DNA from: Pyrenochaeta sp. MPI-SDFR-AT-0127 | Lineage: Eukaryota; Ascomycota; Dothideomycetes; Pleosporales; Cucurbitariaceae | DNA: 64,000 nt | Reading direction: 5' to 3' | Assembly: GCA_020747015.1 (NCBI GenBank) | Contig: JAGTJM010000060.1 | Coordinates: forward strand, 1-64,000 | The notes under the pieces: generated by a model | Told to the model about the DNA's origin: nothing | The model's input: the letters and a program-made list of their open reading frames with translations, nothing else | Database searches by the model: none | Part shown: piece after piece, positions 24,845 to 36,084 of the stretch | Layout of the letters: each line of letters starts with the position of its first letter | Numbering within the stretch: position 1 is the first letter of the stretch | Program-made: the position numbers and the translations under genes

Positions 24845-27019
24845 TCAGAGGTCCTTCGGTTCTTGAACCCATGGATGCGTTCTTCTCCGCCGAATAACTG
24901 TTTGCCCTAATGCATTCTTGGTTGTGTTTGTACGATCACCTTGCCACGCTGCCTTTGCCCGCGATGTGATTGTGTCCAACCAGGGCTGCTGACGAAATCG
25001 TTCCCCCCTGAAGATTCGCAATACCCATATGATAGCGGTGATGACGAGAATAGCTCCGAAAAATGATCGCGCATTGCGTTCAAAGGACATGATAGGAGTA
25101 GGTATTGCGAAGAATGTACTGACAACAGTCACCGGGCAGATGTAGACGATCGTCAATTCCGTGTTCTTATGACTGTCCATCACCAATCGAACCTCGAGAA
25201 ACCTTTCCTTCTTCTCACATTGTGTTTGTACACGTTCTAATCTCTTTTGAAGACCTTTCAAATCACTGAACGCTTCGTCGACTTGTTGGAGCATCAGTTC
25301 AATACGAAATTTGGTTGTAGGTGAGACTGAGTCTAGATCAGAGAAATAACCAACATCGCCGCCAAGAAAACAATCCCAGGCATAGTTTGTCTCTTCAATC
25401 TTCTGCAATAACTTGGAGAGAAGTTGAAGCATCTGTTGCGTCCAGTAAGATGCCGCTTCGATGTTGTTGTGAGGGACAGGGTCGCAATGGCTCTTTGCGA
25501 AGTGAAGGCGACCAGAGGAAAAAGTTTGGAAAGCGGATTCAATATTACGAACTACTCGTGTCCATTCGTCCCGAATCTGGTTGATCCTAATGAGTAAGAC
25601 ATGCAAAAAGTACTCACGAGGGTTCCAAATTGGGATATTAGCGTCAGTCTTCCCCTTCGCGATCTGGTCTGCTTGGAAGCCAGTGTCTGAAAATTCGTCT
25701 TGTCCCATGTCGCGGTCTTCATCAAATCTAGTATCCTCGAAACAATGTACCATATAGCGTGTTTCACTGGTGCCGCATAGCACCACGGAAACTTGAGCTG
25801 GGTGAATGCCTAGAAAAGTCTCATCGCCTGGGTCCAGCAAGACGTGAGCAAGGAATGACAAGTCTATCCATTCTCTGTGTGGATTCACCGTAGTCTCTTT
25901 GGGAGGAGACTGGGTTCTTCGCCATGCAAAGTATGGTAGATGGCATTCGAGCCGATAGGTGGGTTGTCCCGTAGTCTGGTCGAGAATCAGCAAATGGCGG
26001 CTACAGGGAGAAACTAAAGGTCTACCGCTAAACTGGCTTTAATTGACGTTTCAAACGAGAAAAACCTAGCAATAAGGACTCTCACAGCTTCATGCTGGTG
26101 CTGGGGGGTTGTTTCAATTATAGCGCAGATATGGCTGCCAGCTGGATTTGCAATGTATCTAGAGGTGAATGTCAGCATCCCAAGGAAGATCAAGAAGCTT
26201 ATATGACTTACACAAGTCGTCTGTCCGCATCTGGTTCAGATGGGTGGTTGAAGCGCTAGAAGAAGTCCAATGTCAGTCGATATATGAGGAAAGTGGGGTC
26301 AGGTTTCGCAATTCCAATAAATCCAAAAGTGCAGTTCTCTTGCAAACTCCAAATTGAGAACGTGCAGTCCTTGTACCAGTTGAGAACTATTCTTCATCGG
26401 TTATGAAATGACTTCGTTCTCGTAGTTTGTCCAAAATGAGAGAAAATGAGAAAATTCATTGAGAATGGGCTACCTTCTTGTCTAATTGTATGTACAGCAT
26501 ATGGGCCGTCAATGGTAGTAGATAGCGTCTGGAACTAGGAATGTAACGGTTCGATGCACGTGTCGCTACCGTTGGTGGAATGACTTGGCTTTCCGAGTCA
26601 AGGACTGCATCTTGGGGTTGGTGAACACTATCTGGGTGGTGCTCATCTTGACTTTCCTGAAGCGTGGGATGCATGGAACTTTCGTCAACATTGGCCCATT
26701 CCGGTTGAGACTGTAACTGAATACTTGGAAAATAAGAAGAGTAGGTACGATCGTCAAGCCATGCAGATTCTTTCTCAGGCACTTCGTCTATGGTTTGAAC
26801 ATGGAGAACTTGGCAGATCGGCGGAATTGCATCCAAATCGAAAGAAAGCTCATCTTCATACGGATTCATGAACAGCTTGATACCATCGAGTTCTGGATTA
26901 AATGTGCGCAACTCCACCATGTACGGCGTGTTCTTTGGGACGTCGAGGTTGGAAATCACCCATCTTTTCCTAAATGGGCCAAGAAACGGCCACGATGCGG
27001 CCGCGATTCCGGCAGGCAT
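24845..27019 (-). CDS. CorA-like membrane protein, fungal family (copy 1)
   Basis: Exons 27019-26474, 26255-26212, 26158-26066 and 26000-24845 join to 612 residues. The N-terminal half is soluble. RFNHPSEPDADRRLV marks a short exon that also exists, with the same boundary, in the paralogue at 39939-42240 (RFDFGRPDADRRLM). LECHLPYFAWRR and WNPREYFLHVLLIRI follow, then coiled-coil-like helices (FSDLKGLQKRLERVQTQCEKKERF). Two hydrophobic segments sit near the C-terminus, as in CorA Mg2+ channels. The GMN motif that defines the CorA pore is not present between them, so ion transport is doubtful. The first intron (26473-26256, 218 bp, GTAGCC donor) is unusually long and its donor weak, so this junction needs transcript support. 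Two copies in one window suggest a lineage-specific expanded family. Confidence 0.8.
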
Positions 27020-28546
27020 AGGTCTTCTGATGCTCGTGTATTTCTTCGGTCATATTCAGTTTAAAGAGTATGATCTTGAGTTGTAACGAATTGACGTACT
27101 TGCTTGCTTGCCGTTACCTAATAACACTATATTGATTTTCTCTCCACAACTAAGTCTCGTCTGGTAAAGGCCTTATTGTGAGAGATCCTATAAGTGAGGT
27201 ATGAACCAAGTAGTGCATCTTCATCTGCCAAGAAGGAGCAGTTGGTCAGTAGGAGTTGCGGAAGCGCGAGGCCAACGCTTCCAACTCAACATCTCCAGAG
27301 GTCGGAGTAATTTATAGGCGCACATTGAGATAGCGGTAAATGCTTCAGTGCTTTTACGGCCCTCGAATCCGATACATCTTTGTAAATTGGTTGACACTGT
27401 ACGGTTCTTCAACCAGTACATTCTAAGTTACAGTTAGATGGTAATGTAAAAGAGCGCGTGCTCCCAGTTTGCATTGTTCGATTCGTGACACGTATCTTGC
27501 GGCTGGGGACTGCATCACAAGGCTTTCTTCGAGGCTTTGGTTGCCTTCTTCAATGCACTAATTACTTTGCTGTGGGTGGAAATGTAGGCGGGCAGTATTC
27601 ACATGATGTAAGCCACGATGGTCTGCCGATTGGGTAGATCTATCAGTTATCCCAGCTCATTGGGACTGGCGATGTCGCTCTACGATGGAGAAGCGTCCGT
27701 GGCCGAGACGTCATGAGCAACTGATGATATTCGGGGCGTACTCCGAGCACTGTTCGCCTCGTTGGGCTGTAGTCGTAGCAGCCTGACGTGTGAATATGGA
27801 GGACTTCGCGTTACTCATTTAGGAAAGTCTTCCAAGCCACCATTCTTTGTCTCATCAACATCAGCAAAACCCCTCCTGTGAGCTTGCACCATGGTCAGGG
27901 TTTAAGAAGAAACCCAGCACATCGTAGTTCGACGAGTTTGAGGCCAGCACAAAGCCCAATGTAGCTCGATAGATCGTGAAAATGAGCAAGCCGTATCGTG
28001 CCACCCACATGTAGTGTACGTCGAAACTTTCTCTCTCATGTTACTGTGTGCCGGGTGAACAAAATCTTTTCAGTACTTGTCTCGGTCATCCAATTTTCGG
28101 CTCGGAAAAGGGAGCGCTTGGTGTCTTGAAGGGCCTGTGCGGACAGTCATAAGGCCGGCAAGGCTATGCAGAATTCTTGGAGTAAAGCAAATATCAAACC
28201 AAGTTGAACAAGAGACTGATAGCTAATTTACCAAAAAAAGACAGGGTCATAATAATTCTCTACTTTTACTTCTGTTGTGGCTGTCCGTGTCTCGGCAGAA
28301 TGCATCAACGAAAGTACGACTTTTTCTTTACAAGGTGTTTCGTATCGGTAATCTGCCATACTATTGGAAGGAGCGCGCTCTGTATTATAGCTAAACCCCG
28401 TTGGAGAGACACTATCGCCTTTGGAGGCAAGAAATACCAACTCTGCATGCAGGACTCACCGGTCCCCCTATTTCAAAGCCATCGTCCGTCGACCCCTTGT
28501 CCCGAGCCACGTGAATGCCACCATTTGATCTTACACATGATACGTG
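27020..28546. other. Gene-poor stretch
   Basis: 1.5 kb upstream of the CorA-like gene has no supported reading frame, RNA gene or clear repeat. Confidence 0.45.
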
Positions 28547-28890
28547 TCATATATGACATGCAGCACGCCGGGGTCTTCGAAGTTGAGATTGGACAGGTGA
28601 TTCGGCACTTGGTAGCTGCTCCTCCGTAGAAACACCCCCGGTGAGAGAAGCGACGGTAGCCCTCCGGCTGTTTTGTTTTCCCAGTCCAAAATAGTTCCAC
28701 TTGGACCCAGAGGCCTTAACCTGAACTCGTGTCGTAGTACAATATGCGCATCTGGCGCATCCACACCCCGGGCAACATACACTGGCGATTGGGATGCTTG
28801 AAACACCACAACGGCACTGGCTTGTTAGGTTATTTATCACTGGCACACTACATATCATTGATTTACATACGCAATGCCAAATGTAGACAT
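28547..28890 (-). CDS. Small six-cysteine (zinc-ribbon-like) protein, copy 1
   Basis: Exons 28890-28871 and 28820-28547, separated by a 50-bp intron (GTATGT donor, CCTAAC branch, AAG acceptor), give 97 residues. Residues 8-35 hold CRCG, CCPGC and RCAYC, a CxC-x(11)-CxxC-x(4)-CxxC arrangement that could bind zinc, followed by TTTRVQV. The remaining ~60 residues are basic and serine-rich. A second gene at 61418-61589 has the same short first exon, the same intron position just before the first cysteine and the same cysteine spacing, which supports both as real. No function is known to me; similar tiny cysteine motifs occur in uncharacterised proteins of plant-associated Dothideomycetes. There is no signal peptide, so it is probably intracellular. 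It is isolated in a gene-poor segment. Confidence 0.6.
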
Positions 28891-31800
28891 GTTTCTTCTT
28901 GGCCTGGAGAGGGTGAGTGCTTTAGCTTTTGATTCGCTCACAACAGACCTACATAAGTCTCAAAACGAGGATTGAAGGACCTGGTGACAGGATGAGAATA
29001 CCAATCGAAATGCTTGAGCAAGAGTGCATACCGCTTAATATGACATCTTTCGGACGCCATTGGCTCATGCAAGTTTGATATAGATCCCTCTCAAAGTACT
29101 CTTGTCTCAGTATGAGAGTGTACTGTTTGAAACAGCAACACAACGGGGGATTCAAAGCACCACCCCCCGGTTACGAGACGGGACTTGTTCACCCGAGGGC
29201 GGGGTGAGGTATTTGGTATTTGCATTTCTGTGCTACTCGTCCCTCTCCTTTGGATACATTTAGATCGTCACATTCACGAACGCGTTCGTACCCCAATTGC
29301 CCTATGTGCAAGTGGTGAAGACTGCCGGAATATCAGGAACGCGGTTCACTCAATTGTCATCGTCGTAGCTTGTGCTCTCATCACTGTATGTTGCCGAGCA
29401 TTGTGCTCCGATGCCACGTCAACAAGCAAGTGCGTTCGACATGCATATTCTTTTGGAATGTGGGTGCACGGTACCTTACCTATATGGGACTGGTGTTAAA
29501 TGCCAAGCGCTAATCAACTCATGCATCATCCTATTGGTCAGCAAAACAGCGTCCCGGTTCAATGCCGACTTCGGACACTAAACATTTGAAGTTGCCAATA
29601 AGAGACAAACTGCAACGCTCGCATTGCTGTGTAGCATGATTGGATAATCGGAAGTGGAGAATCTGTTGCCAATCATTGATCGAGCACTGTGGAGAAGAAA
29701 GTTCACACTGCTGTGGTCTACAGGAGAACGCTTGGACTAGTGTAACTAGGGATCAGCAACGCAGTTTCAGGTATCGATTAGCTTAGCTCACTCTGCTGAA
29801 CGAAGGTATATATCTATACATATGATGTCTCGAAGTGCAGTTTCTGTCTTGTCATTGCGGCGGGGTCTCGTCTGGTTTCCACGGCTAAATTCTGGACCAA
29901 AAAAGTTATGTGATCATTCGGTTCACCGCTCTCGCTCAATCCCGGCCGGACTCGAATGCAGCCGTGTTGTGGCGGTAGGTTGATCTTCTCCGCCAGACTT
30001 TTCGTGTCAGGGGAATGGGTGATATACTTGCTATGAAGGGACGATTCCTATCCTTGATATCAAGGGAATCTAGAAATTCTCCTGGCTCAGTAACAAGAGT
30101 TACCTTCCTCCGTCATGTCATCTTCCATACTTTGTTATACGCGATTCATATGCTAGTCGGTGTAATTGGAGGGCTAGGTTGACCGACTAAAGCACTAAAG
30201 TGTATGCAGGTGAGGCCGACGTACTTCTGATAACGCCACTTTTGTGGGCACCAATAATGGCGGACTCTCTTGACGCAGAATCTGCCAAAATAGAACTTTC
30301 CCAACAATCCAGGTGAGTAATAGCCTCAAACTCTCTGATTATGTATCCTCCAAACAGTCGCCCGACAGGCCACATAGCACAAGGTTCATACCTAGGTATT
30401 CTTTCCGTTTGTTCAAATCTCGCATCCACTTTCCCGCAACAAAATAAGCTATTCGTGGGTGTCTCAACCATAACTTTAAGAATATGCGCTGCTGTCACCT
30501 CCTCAATGGTACCTTTTCTTTAGAGGTACTCGTTCTAGCAAGATCTGTTGATCGAATGCTCGTCAGAACTCGGCTCGTCTTCGAAATGTGTGATCAAGCC
30601 TGCAATAACGACGAGTTTTTTTCTTTGGAAAATCGAATCCTTTAAATGACAGCACAGCTACCCTGATTGGTTCTAATCAAAGCGCGCAGCGTGGAATCCG
30701 CATTGCTGATAGAAATCGCTGCAAGGTGTACTGTAGAAGCATTGTGGATTACATGTAGATTGGTTGACACGAGCGAGTTTCATCTCGGATCTCAAATGCT
30801 TTGTGTATGTTGCAAAGCCTGGATGCAACATGGTAGTTGCAGCATACTATATATCAGAGTCATGAGAAGAGTGGAGACGTATAGTGAGTTGCGGAATAGC
30901 AGCGACAACTAAGAGAATCGATGAACCCGAGCGCCGGTATTCGTCGGGATTTTGCTCAACACATCATTCCGGGTAGATACTGGATGACTCTGTTATTGCC
31001 GTTTGTTGACTTTCGGATTTAAAGGACAACGAAACGACGTTCTGGACTATGATACGGGCGATAGTTGCCATCGATGATCAAAACAAAGATGGAACAGCAT
31101 ATGAACAAAGGTTGACTTATTCGAATTGAAATCGCCAAAGGTTGTTGGAAACCTTGGGTCTCTAGATAGCAATATTTAATTTGTACAAGATTCTTGCCTG
31201 CTTCATCAGCTTGGTCATGGCTCTTGGAAGCATTACTTATCGACGAAGCATAAGATTTTTGCATCTTATATGGGGTTTGAAAATCTTTTCTTGATATCGA
31301 AACGTGTTGCACTTTATAGCCCCAGTAAGCATCTAAGAGCAAGCGTCAAGAATCGTCTTGCATAGTCTACTGTTGACTGAACCAACTGGCGTGGGTATCT
31401 GTCGCAAGACAATATAGGATTCTTTGAGTCTGTATTCTCTAAGTCAAAACTCCCATGATGTCATTGAATTCCTTAAGCTAGGTCCTGTGAGTACTATCTA
31501 GTGCGGTACATGATGTCTTGCGCTGTTAAGCCTGTGCTTGTATTTTGTCGACTAGAACAGCTGTAAGTCTACGTTTTCAGTCTTTCACTCTGGAAGGCAA
31601 TGGGGGACTTCGTTTTCTGAGATTGAGAGAACGTGCAATCACAAATTTCATGAGCTTTAACCCCCCCCTCAAGATGAGAATCAACAATGGCTCTCACGTT
31701 ACCAAAAAAACACTATAGAAGATTCAACGACGTGTTTCAGTCCACGGCAGTTTATTATAAGGTAGCAGATGTGGCTTGGTTGGATCGCGAATGATACTGC

Positions 31801-32229
31801 GCAGCTGTTGGTGAGGCTGGCAGAGTGCGGCTGACTTCCGTGAAAGCTTAGTGTTGCGATTCGAGTACCACCGAACGCACTGATTGCGCAAAATCAGCTT
31901 CCATCACCTTCGTCTCACGCAATTGAATTCTCAGACCTATTCTAAAGCTTTGAGAACATATCGAATCCTTATGTACTCCCATATTGACCCCGCAGGCCAC
32001 TAATTGGACCCACCTGTCACGCTTGGAAGCTGGAGGATGTGACATCACGACTACCACGCAACGCTGCGAATGCGGCCTTGCGCGTCGCTTAAGGCAAGGG
32101 CTCTGGGATTTTACCATGTAATTGATCTGGTATGTTGAATATATCTCGATCACTTCTTCCTGCACGTTCCATTGTTGGTCGCTTACAATATCCAGCTCTT
32201 AATCCACTATCACTCCGCATCCATCCGCA
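28891..32229. other. Gene-poor stretch
   Basis: 3.3 kb without a supported gene. Several short open frames on both strands (e.g. 29185-29499 and 30187-30498) lack family motifs and plausible starts. AT-rich patches alternate with ordinary sequence. No transposase or reverse-transcriptase remnant was recognised. Confidence 0.4.
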
Positions 32230-33128
32230 ATGTCGCTCAAAATAGATTCCTCCCTCCCGCTAGCGAACTTGACCTACAAGATTCCACAAATTGGCTTCGG
32301 AGTTTATCAGTCACCTCCACAAACTTGTGTGAATTCTTGCTTGAAAGCGATCGAAGCAGGCTACCGCCACATCGATACCGCCCAGTACTATGAGAACGAG
32401 AAAGAAGTTGGGCGTGCACAATCCGAAAGCCAGCTACCACGCTCTGAGCTGTATCTTACGTCCAAAATCCTTAGTCCGGGTGAAGACGTCCAATCAACAT
32501 ACAAGAAGATCGCCCAGAGTGTTGTGAAGCTTGATGGCCCGGATGGATATGCGGACCTGTTTCTCGTACACAGCCCGAATGGTGGTGCAGAGGCTAGGAA
32601 GTTGATGTGGCAGGCCCTAGAAGAGGCAAAGGAGCAAAGCATCGTACGAGACATTGGTGTGAGTAATTATGGTATACAACAGATCGAAGAAATCAAGACA
32701 ATTGGCGAGATCTGGCCGCCGGTTGTGAACCAGATTGAGGTACATTCCCACTCAACACGCCAACTGTATGAACCTGGACTGATTAAGAATAGCTTCATCC
32801 CTGGTGCCAACAGCGCGAGATAGTCGAATACTGCCGCAAGAATAAAATCATCGTCGAAGCCTACTGTCCCCTCGTCCGCAACGAGAAAGCGAATGACAAG
32901 ACACTAGTTGGCATTTCCGAGAAACATAATGTGTCGCCGAATCAAGTGCTCGTGAGATGGAGTCTGCAAAAGGGATTCGTACCTCTACCAAAGAGCGATA
33001 CTCCAACGCGGATCGTCAGTAATGCAGACGTCTATAAATTCGAGCTCGACAAGGACGATATGAATAAGCTGGACGGGTTAGATCAGGGCAAGGAAGGCGC
33101 AATTGTGGAGGCCGTTACCAATGAGTAG
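32230..33128 (+). CDS. Aldo-keto reductase
   Basis: Exons 32230-32739 and 32793-33128, separated by a 53-bp intron with GTACAT donor, join to 281 residues, a normal length for the AKR superfamily. The catalytic tetrad is visible: Asp 49 and Tyr 54 in GYRHIDTAQYYENE, Lys 79 in LTSKI, and His 114 in FLVHSP. Family signatures IGFGVYQ, GVSNYG, NQIE/LHPW and the NADPH-binding LPKSDTPTRIVSNADVYKFEL are also present. It should reduce aldehydes or ketones with NADPH in the cytosol; the substrate is not predictable. The sequence joins smoothly across the intron (VVNQIE/LHPWCQQREIVEYC). It lies 507 bp upstream of the tRNA-Gln gene on the same strand. Confidence 0.93.
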
Positions 33129-33597
33129 GTAGCTCGCTTGCGGCCTCGAAGTGGTAACACAAGGGGAAGAAGAAGATATTGCTGGAGGGGTGTATGATCA
33201 GCTAGGAAAGGTGGACCTAGCAAAGTGGCAGACGTTCGGGAACAAGTTGGTAGAAATAGACCCCAAACTACATATGCAAGAACCGCGTGCAGCAGACGGA
33301 TAAAGGGGACGTAATATCTGTAAAGCGCTCGTTTGGTGTTTGATCAAGCATTGATGCTAACCAAACTTCACTAGACAGTTTTATACCATCAGAAGCGCGG
33401 CTCCAAGCACTTGTTTTGTGTTTATGTGTAATTTTGCGGCAATGGCACATCATTCAAGCCTTGCGAAGCCCCACTCGCTCGTTCTCAGATCGCCTTTACC
33501 CCACAATCCACACAACACTAGCAAAATTCTGTTCCTCGCTAAATTGAAACAGCAGCTGACCATTCGCTCATTTGTTGACGGCCTCAATGTAACAGAA

Positions 33598-33604
33598 TAT
33601 ATAA
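33598..33604 (+). promoter_or_regulatory. TATA-like element upstream of tRNA-Gln
   Basis: TATATAA lies 32-38 bp before the first base of the tRNA, a typical spacing for TFIIIB-assisting TATA boxes in fungal tRNA genes. Confidence 0.5.
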
Positions 33605-33635
33605 GACATAATCGAGAATCTTCCCATCAACAGCT

Positions 33636-33773
33636 GGTTTTGTAGTGTAAGTTTCTCGAACACTACTCCTCGCTTGCCCCCGCTAATAGCCATCCAGGTA
33701 GCGGTTATCACTCCGGATTCTGATACATTCTCAGAGTCTTCCGGCAACCCCGGTTCGATTCCGGGCAAGACCT
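33636..33773 (+). tRNA. tRNA-Gln (CTG anticodon) with two introns, one in the D arm
   Basis: The mature parts are 33636-33646, 33698-33723 and 33739-33773, 72 nt without CCA. The acceptor stem GGTTTTG/CAAGACC pairs fully, with one G-U. The D arm is GTGT..TCAC, the anticodon stem CCGGA/TCCGG with anticodon CTG at 33720-33722, and the T arm CCCGG-TTCGATT-CCGGG. The discriminator is T at 33773. A 15-nt intron (33724-33738) sits at the canonical 37/38 position and contains TCAGA, complementary to the anticodon region. A second 51-bp insertion (33647-33697) lies between positions 11 and 12 and splits box A, while box B (GGTTCGATTCC) is intact. Removing the insertion gives the D-arm sequence TAGTGTAGCGGTTATCAC, as in yeast tRNA-Gln. 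Whether it is expressed and spliced, or is a pseudogene, cannot be decided here. Confidence 0.88.
33647..33697 (+). other. Spliceosomal-type intron-like insertion inside the tRNA-Gln D arm
   Basis: The 51-bp segment begins GTAAGT, has a C/T-rich middle, a GCTAAT branch-like site at 33682-33687 and ends CCAG, with the branch A about 11 nt before the 3' end. Length and signals match the protein-gene introns in this window. The flanks read GTAGT/GTAGCGG, and exact removal rebuilds the tRNA. The eukaryotic tRNA endonuclease is not known to cut here. Confidence 0.75.
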
Positions 33774-33779
33774 TCTTTC

Positions 33780-33787
33780 TTTTTTTT
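33780..33787 (+). terminator. RNA polymerase III terminator
   Basis: A run of eight T begins 6 nt after the tRNA discriminator base, a strong Pol III stop signal. Confidence 0.75.
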
Positions 33788-34212
33788 GCCATTTCTGGTT
33801 CCTCCTGGAGGACGATGACAGGTGGGGAGCCGTATGCAGTCTGTCAATAGATTGTGCATACTCGAATTTTTTTTTCTTTCGACGGTGGACGTGCGCAGTG
33901 CATTTTTCCGAAGCAGGATGATGATACTAATGAATATGAATTAATCTAGAGTGATCTCATCTATTCCTGATCCCTTCTCATCTATTGTATTTACAACCAC
34001 CTCATTGAGGGCAACGCGCTCATCATTATATCCATCCACGTCCTATCAAAAACGTACATATCAACAAATGAGAGGGAGAAGAAGTAGAAGTGCAAGGCTG
34101 CGCGATGCCGAATCAGCATGCCGCCTGGTGTCAAATTGGTGACACCTGAACAAGATGAACAAAGTGCGCGAACGCTGCAAAAGAAAGGCAAACTGGCAGA
34201 AGCGCGACGGTG
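33788..34212. other. Intergenic stretch, no gene seen
   Basis: About 0.4 kb between the tRNA and the stop of the permease gene on the opposite strand. It contains a T run near 33868-33880 and nothing else recognisable. Confidence 0.5.
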
Positions 34213-36084
34213 TCAGCAAAAGAATTTGTAGACTTTCTTCCACCGCGGCCACCGTTTCCTCTCCTCGCGCTCCTCTTCGATCAATTCTTGCAAATTCAGT
34301 TCGCGGATACCGGTAACTAAATCCATGTTGTGGGAGCGCACGATCGAAGTGCGGAACCATAATTTGTAAGGGAAGTAGAATGCCAGTGTGACCGGAAGTG
34401 CAAGGTACACACTGAAGAAGCGCTGCAACCGTTCTGATGTTGACAAGTCATTCATGTTGAAGGGTGCCACTGATACATAGAACTGGGCAACGAGGACGAG
34501 GGCGTTCAAGAATAAGCCAACATAGGATCCAATGACGCCAGGTTGTGATCGGAAGGCAAGCTCGTCAAGAGTATGGCCTTGCACTTTCCAGCCTTGGCGG
34601 AAGCGGATGTGCGCTAGACAAATGGATAGCCAGGTAAAGACGGCTGATAGAGCGGACAAGGCAAGGAGCCAGTTGAACGCCTCATCCTGCAGGTTGCGAT
34701 CTGCACCGGCAAGGAAGGCGAGTAGGCCGAGCGCAGATGCAAAGGCGATAGACACTAGAGGACGGCCCTGGCGGTCGATGTAGGCAAAGATCCTGGGGGC
34801 TTGGTGCTGCTCTGCGAGAGCCGCGAGGGTACGGGAGGAGCCGTAGATGGATGAGTTGCCAACGGAGAGCACAGCGATCATGATAACGGCATTGAAGACG
34901 GAGGGAAGACCTTCGATGCCAGCATTCTGGATAGCGATAACGAAAGGCGACGCAACGGCATCAGCGCTGTTGCTGTTTTGTAGGAGCCGCGGCTCTGTGT
35001 AGCGCACCAAAAGTCCGACAATGGTAAGCGACACAATGTAGAAGAGCGAGATCCGCCAAAACACTTGCTTGACGGCGGTGGGAAGAGACTTTCGAGGATT
35101 GGCCGTTTCTGCTGCGGCAAGGCCGACAAGTTCGGTTCCAGAGAAGGCGAAGGCTGCGTTGACGAAGACGCTGCAAAGTCCCTTGAAGCCGTTGTTGAAA
35201 GCGCCTGGGTCACGCCAGAACTTGCCGCCAATGTAACCACCTTGGGGGCCACCACCGATGTTGATGATGATACCTAAGATGATGAAGCCAATGACTGCAG
35301 TTATTTTGATGATAGCAAAGACGAATTCAGCTTCACCATAACCTTTCACGCTGCGGACTATTAGCATCTCGTTCTAGCAGAACAAACGATTTGAGCATAC
35401 CCGAAAAGATTGATGATGATAACCAGTACCAGGAAGATGGCCACCCAAGCATTGTTGTTCACCGCTCCATCGTTCCAATATTCGATGGTGAAGGTAGCAG
35501 CCACAATTTCTAATGGCAGTACAACAAGCCATTGCAAGGCATAGTTCCAACCCATAGCAAAACCCCATGCGGGATCGAGAAAGCGGGTCGAGTATGCGGA
35601 GAAGGAACCAGCGACGGGGAACAGTACTGCCATTTCACCTAGAGCGTGAACTGTGCAGTACAACATGACACCGACAAGACAGTAGGCAATGACGAGCGAT
35701 GCTGGACCACCGTTGGCCAGCGCTTGTCCTGAACCGACGAACAGACCCGTGCCTGTAGAGTTTAGCACGTATTGTGCAGCAGACGGCAAGATGCTTACCT
35801 ATGGAGCCTCCGATGGCTATCATTTGCAAATGACGGCCTTTCAGTCTCCGCGCAAGCGGTGAATTGGCTGTATTCGCGGCTGCGCTCTCGACATCGAAGA
35901 CTTTTCCATCGGCACCCATGCTGCCTTTTGGTGTCATGGCAAAATTAGGATCCCGCTTGAAGCTCTCGATAACCCTCCTCCCAATGCCATCCTGGTACCG
36001 TGATGATTCGCCATAGTAGTCTGAATTCTGCGACGCTCGGCCAAAGCTCTTCTCAGTCCCGTACATGTCGTCCTCGACGGCCAT
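34213..36084 (-). CDS. Amino-acid permease (yeast amino-acid transporter family)
   Basis: Exons 36084-35799, 35752-35401 and 35350-34213 join to 591 residues, with introns of 46 and 50 bp. The ~75-residue polar N-terminus is followed by RHLQMIAIGGSIGTGLFVGSG, the first-helix signature of the APC-superfamily YAT group. GEMAVLFPVAGSFSAYSTRFLDPAWGFAMGWNYALQWL follows in pieces. NLFGVKGYGEAEFVFAIIK crosses the second splice site, which fixes the acceptor at CGCAG rather than the nearer TAG. FVNAAFAFSGTELVGLAAAET, SSRTLAALAEQHQAP and a charged C-tail (LIEEEREERKRWPRWKKVYKFFC) complete the family pattern, with twelve expected helices. It should be a plasma-membrane proton symporter for amino acids, possibly of broad range. 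The upstream 3.8 kb is gene-free and may hold a long promoter or leader. Confidence 0.93.
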
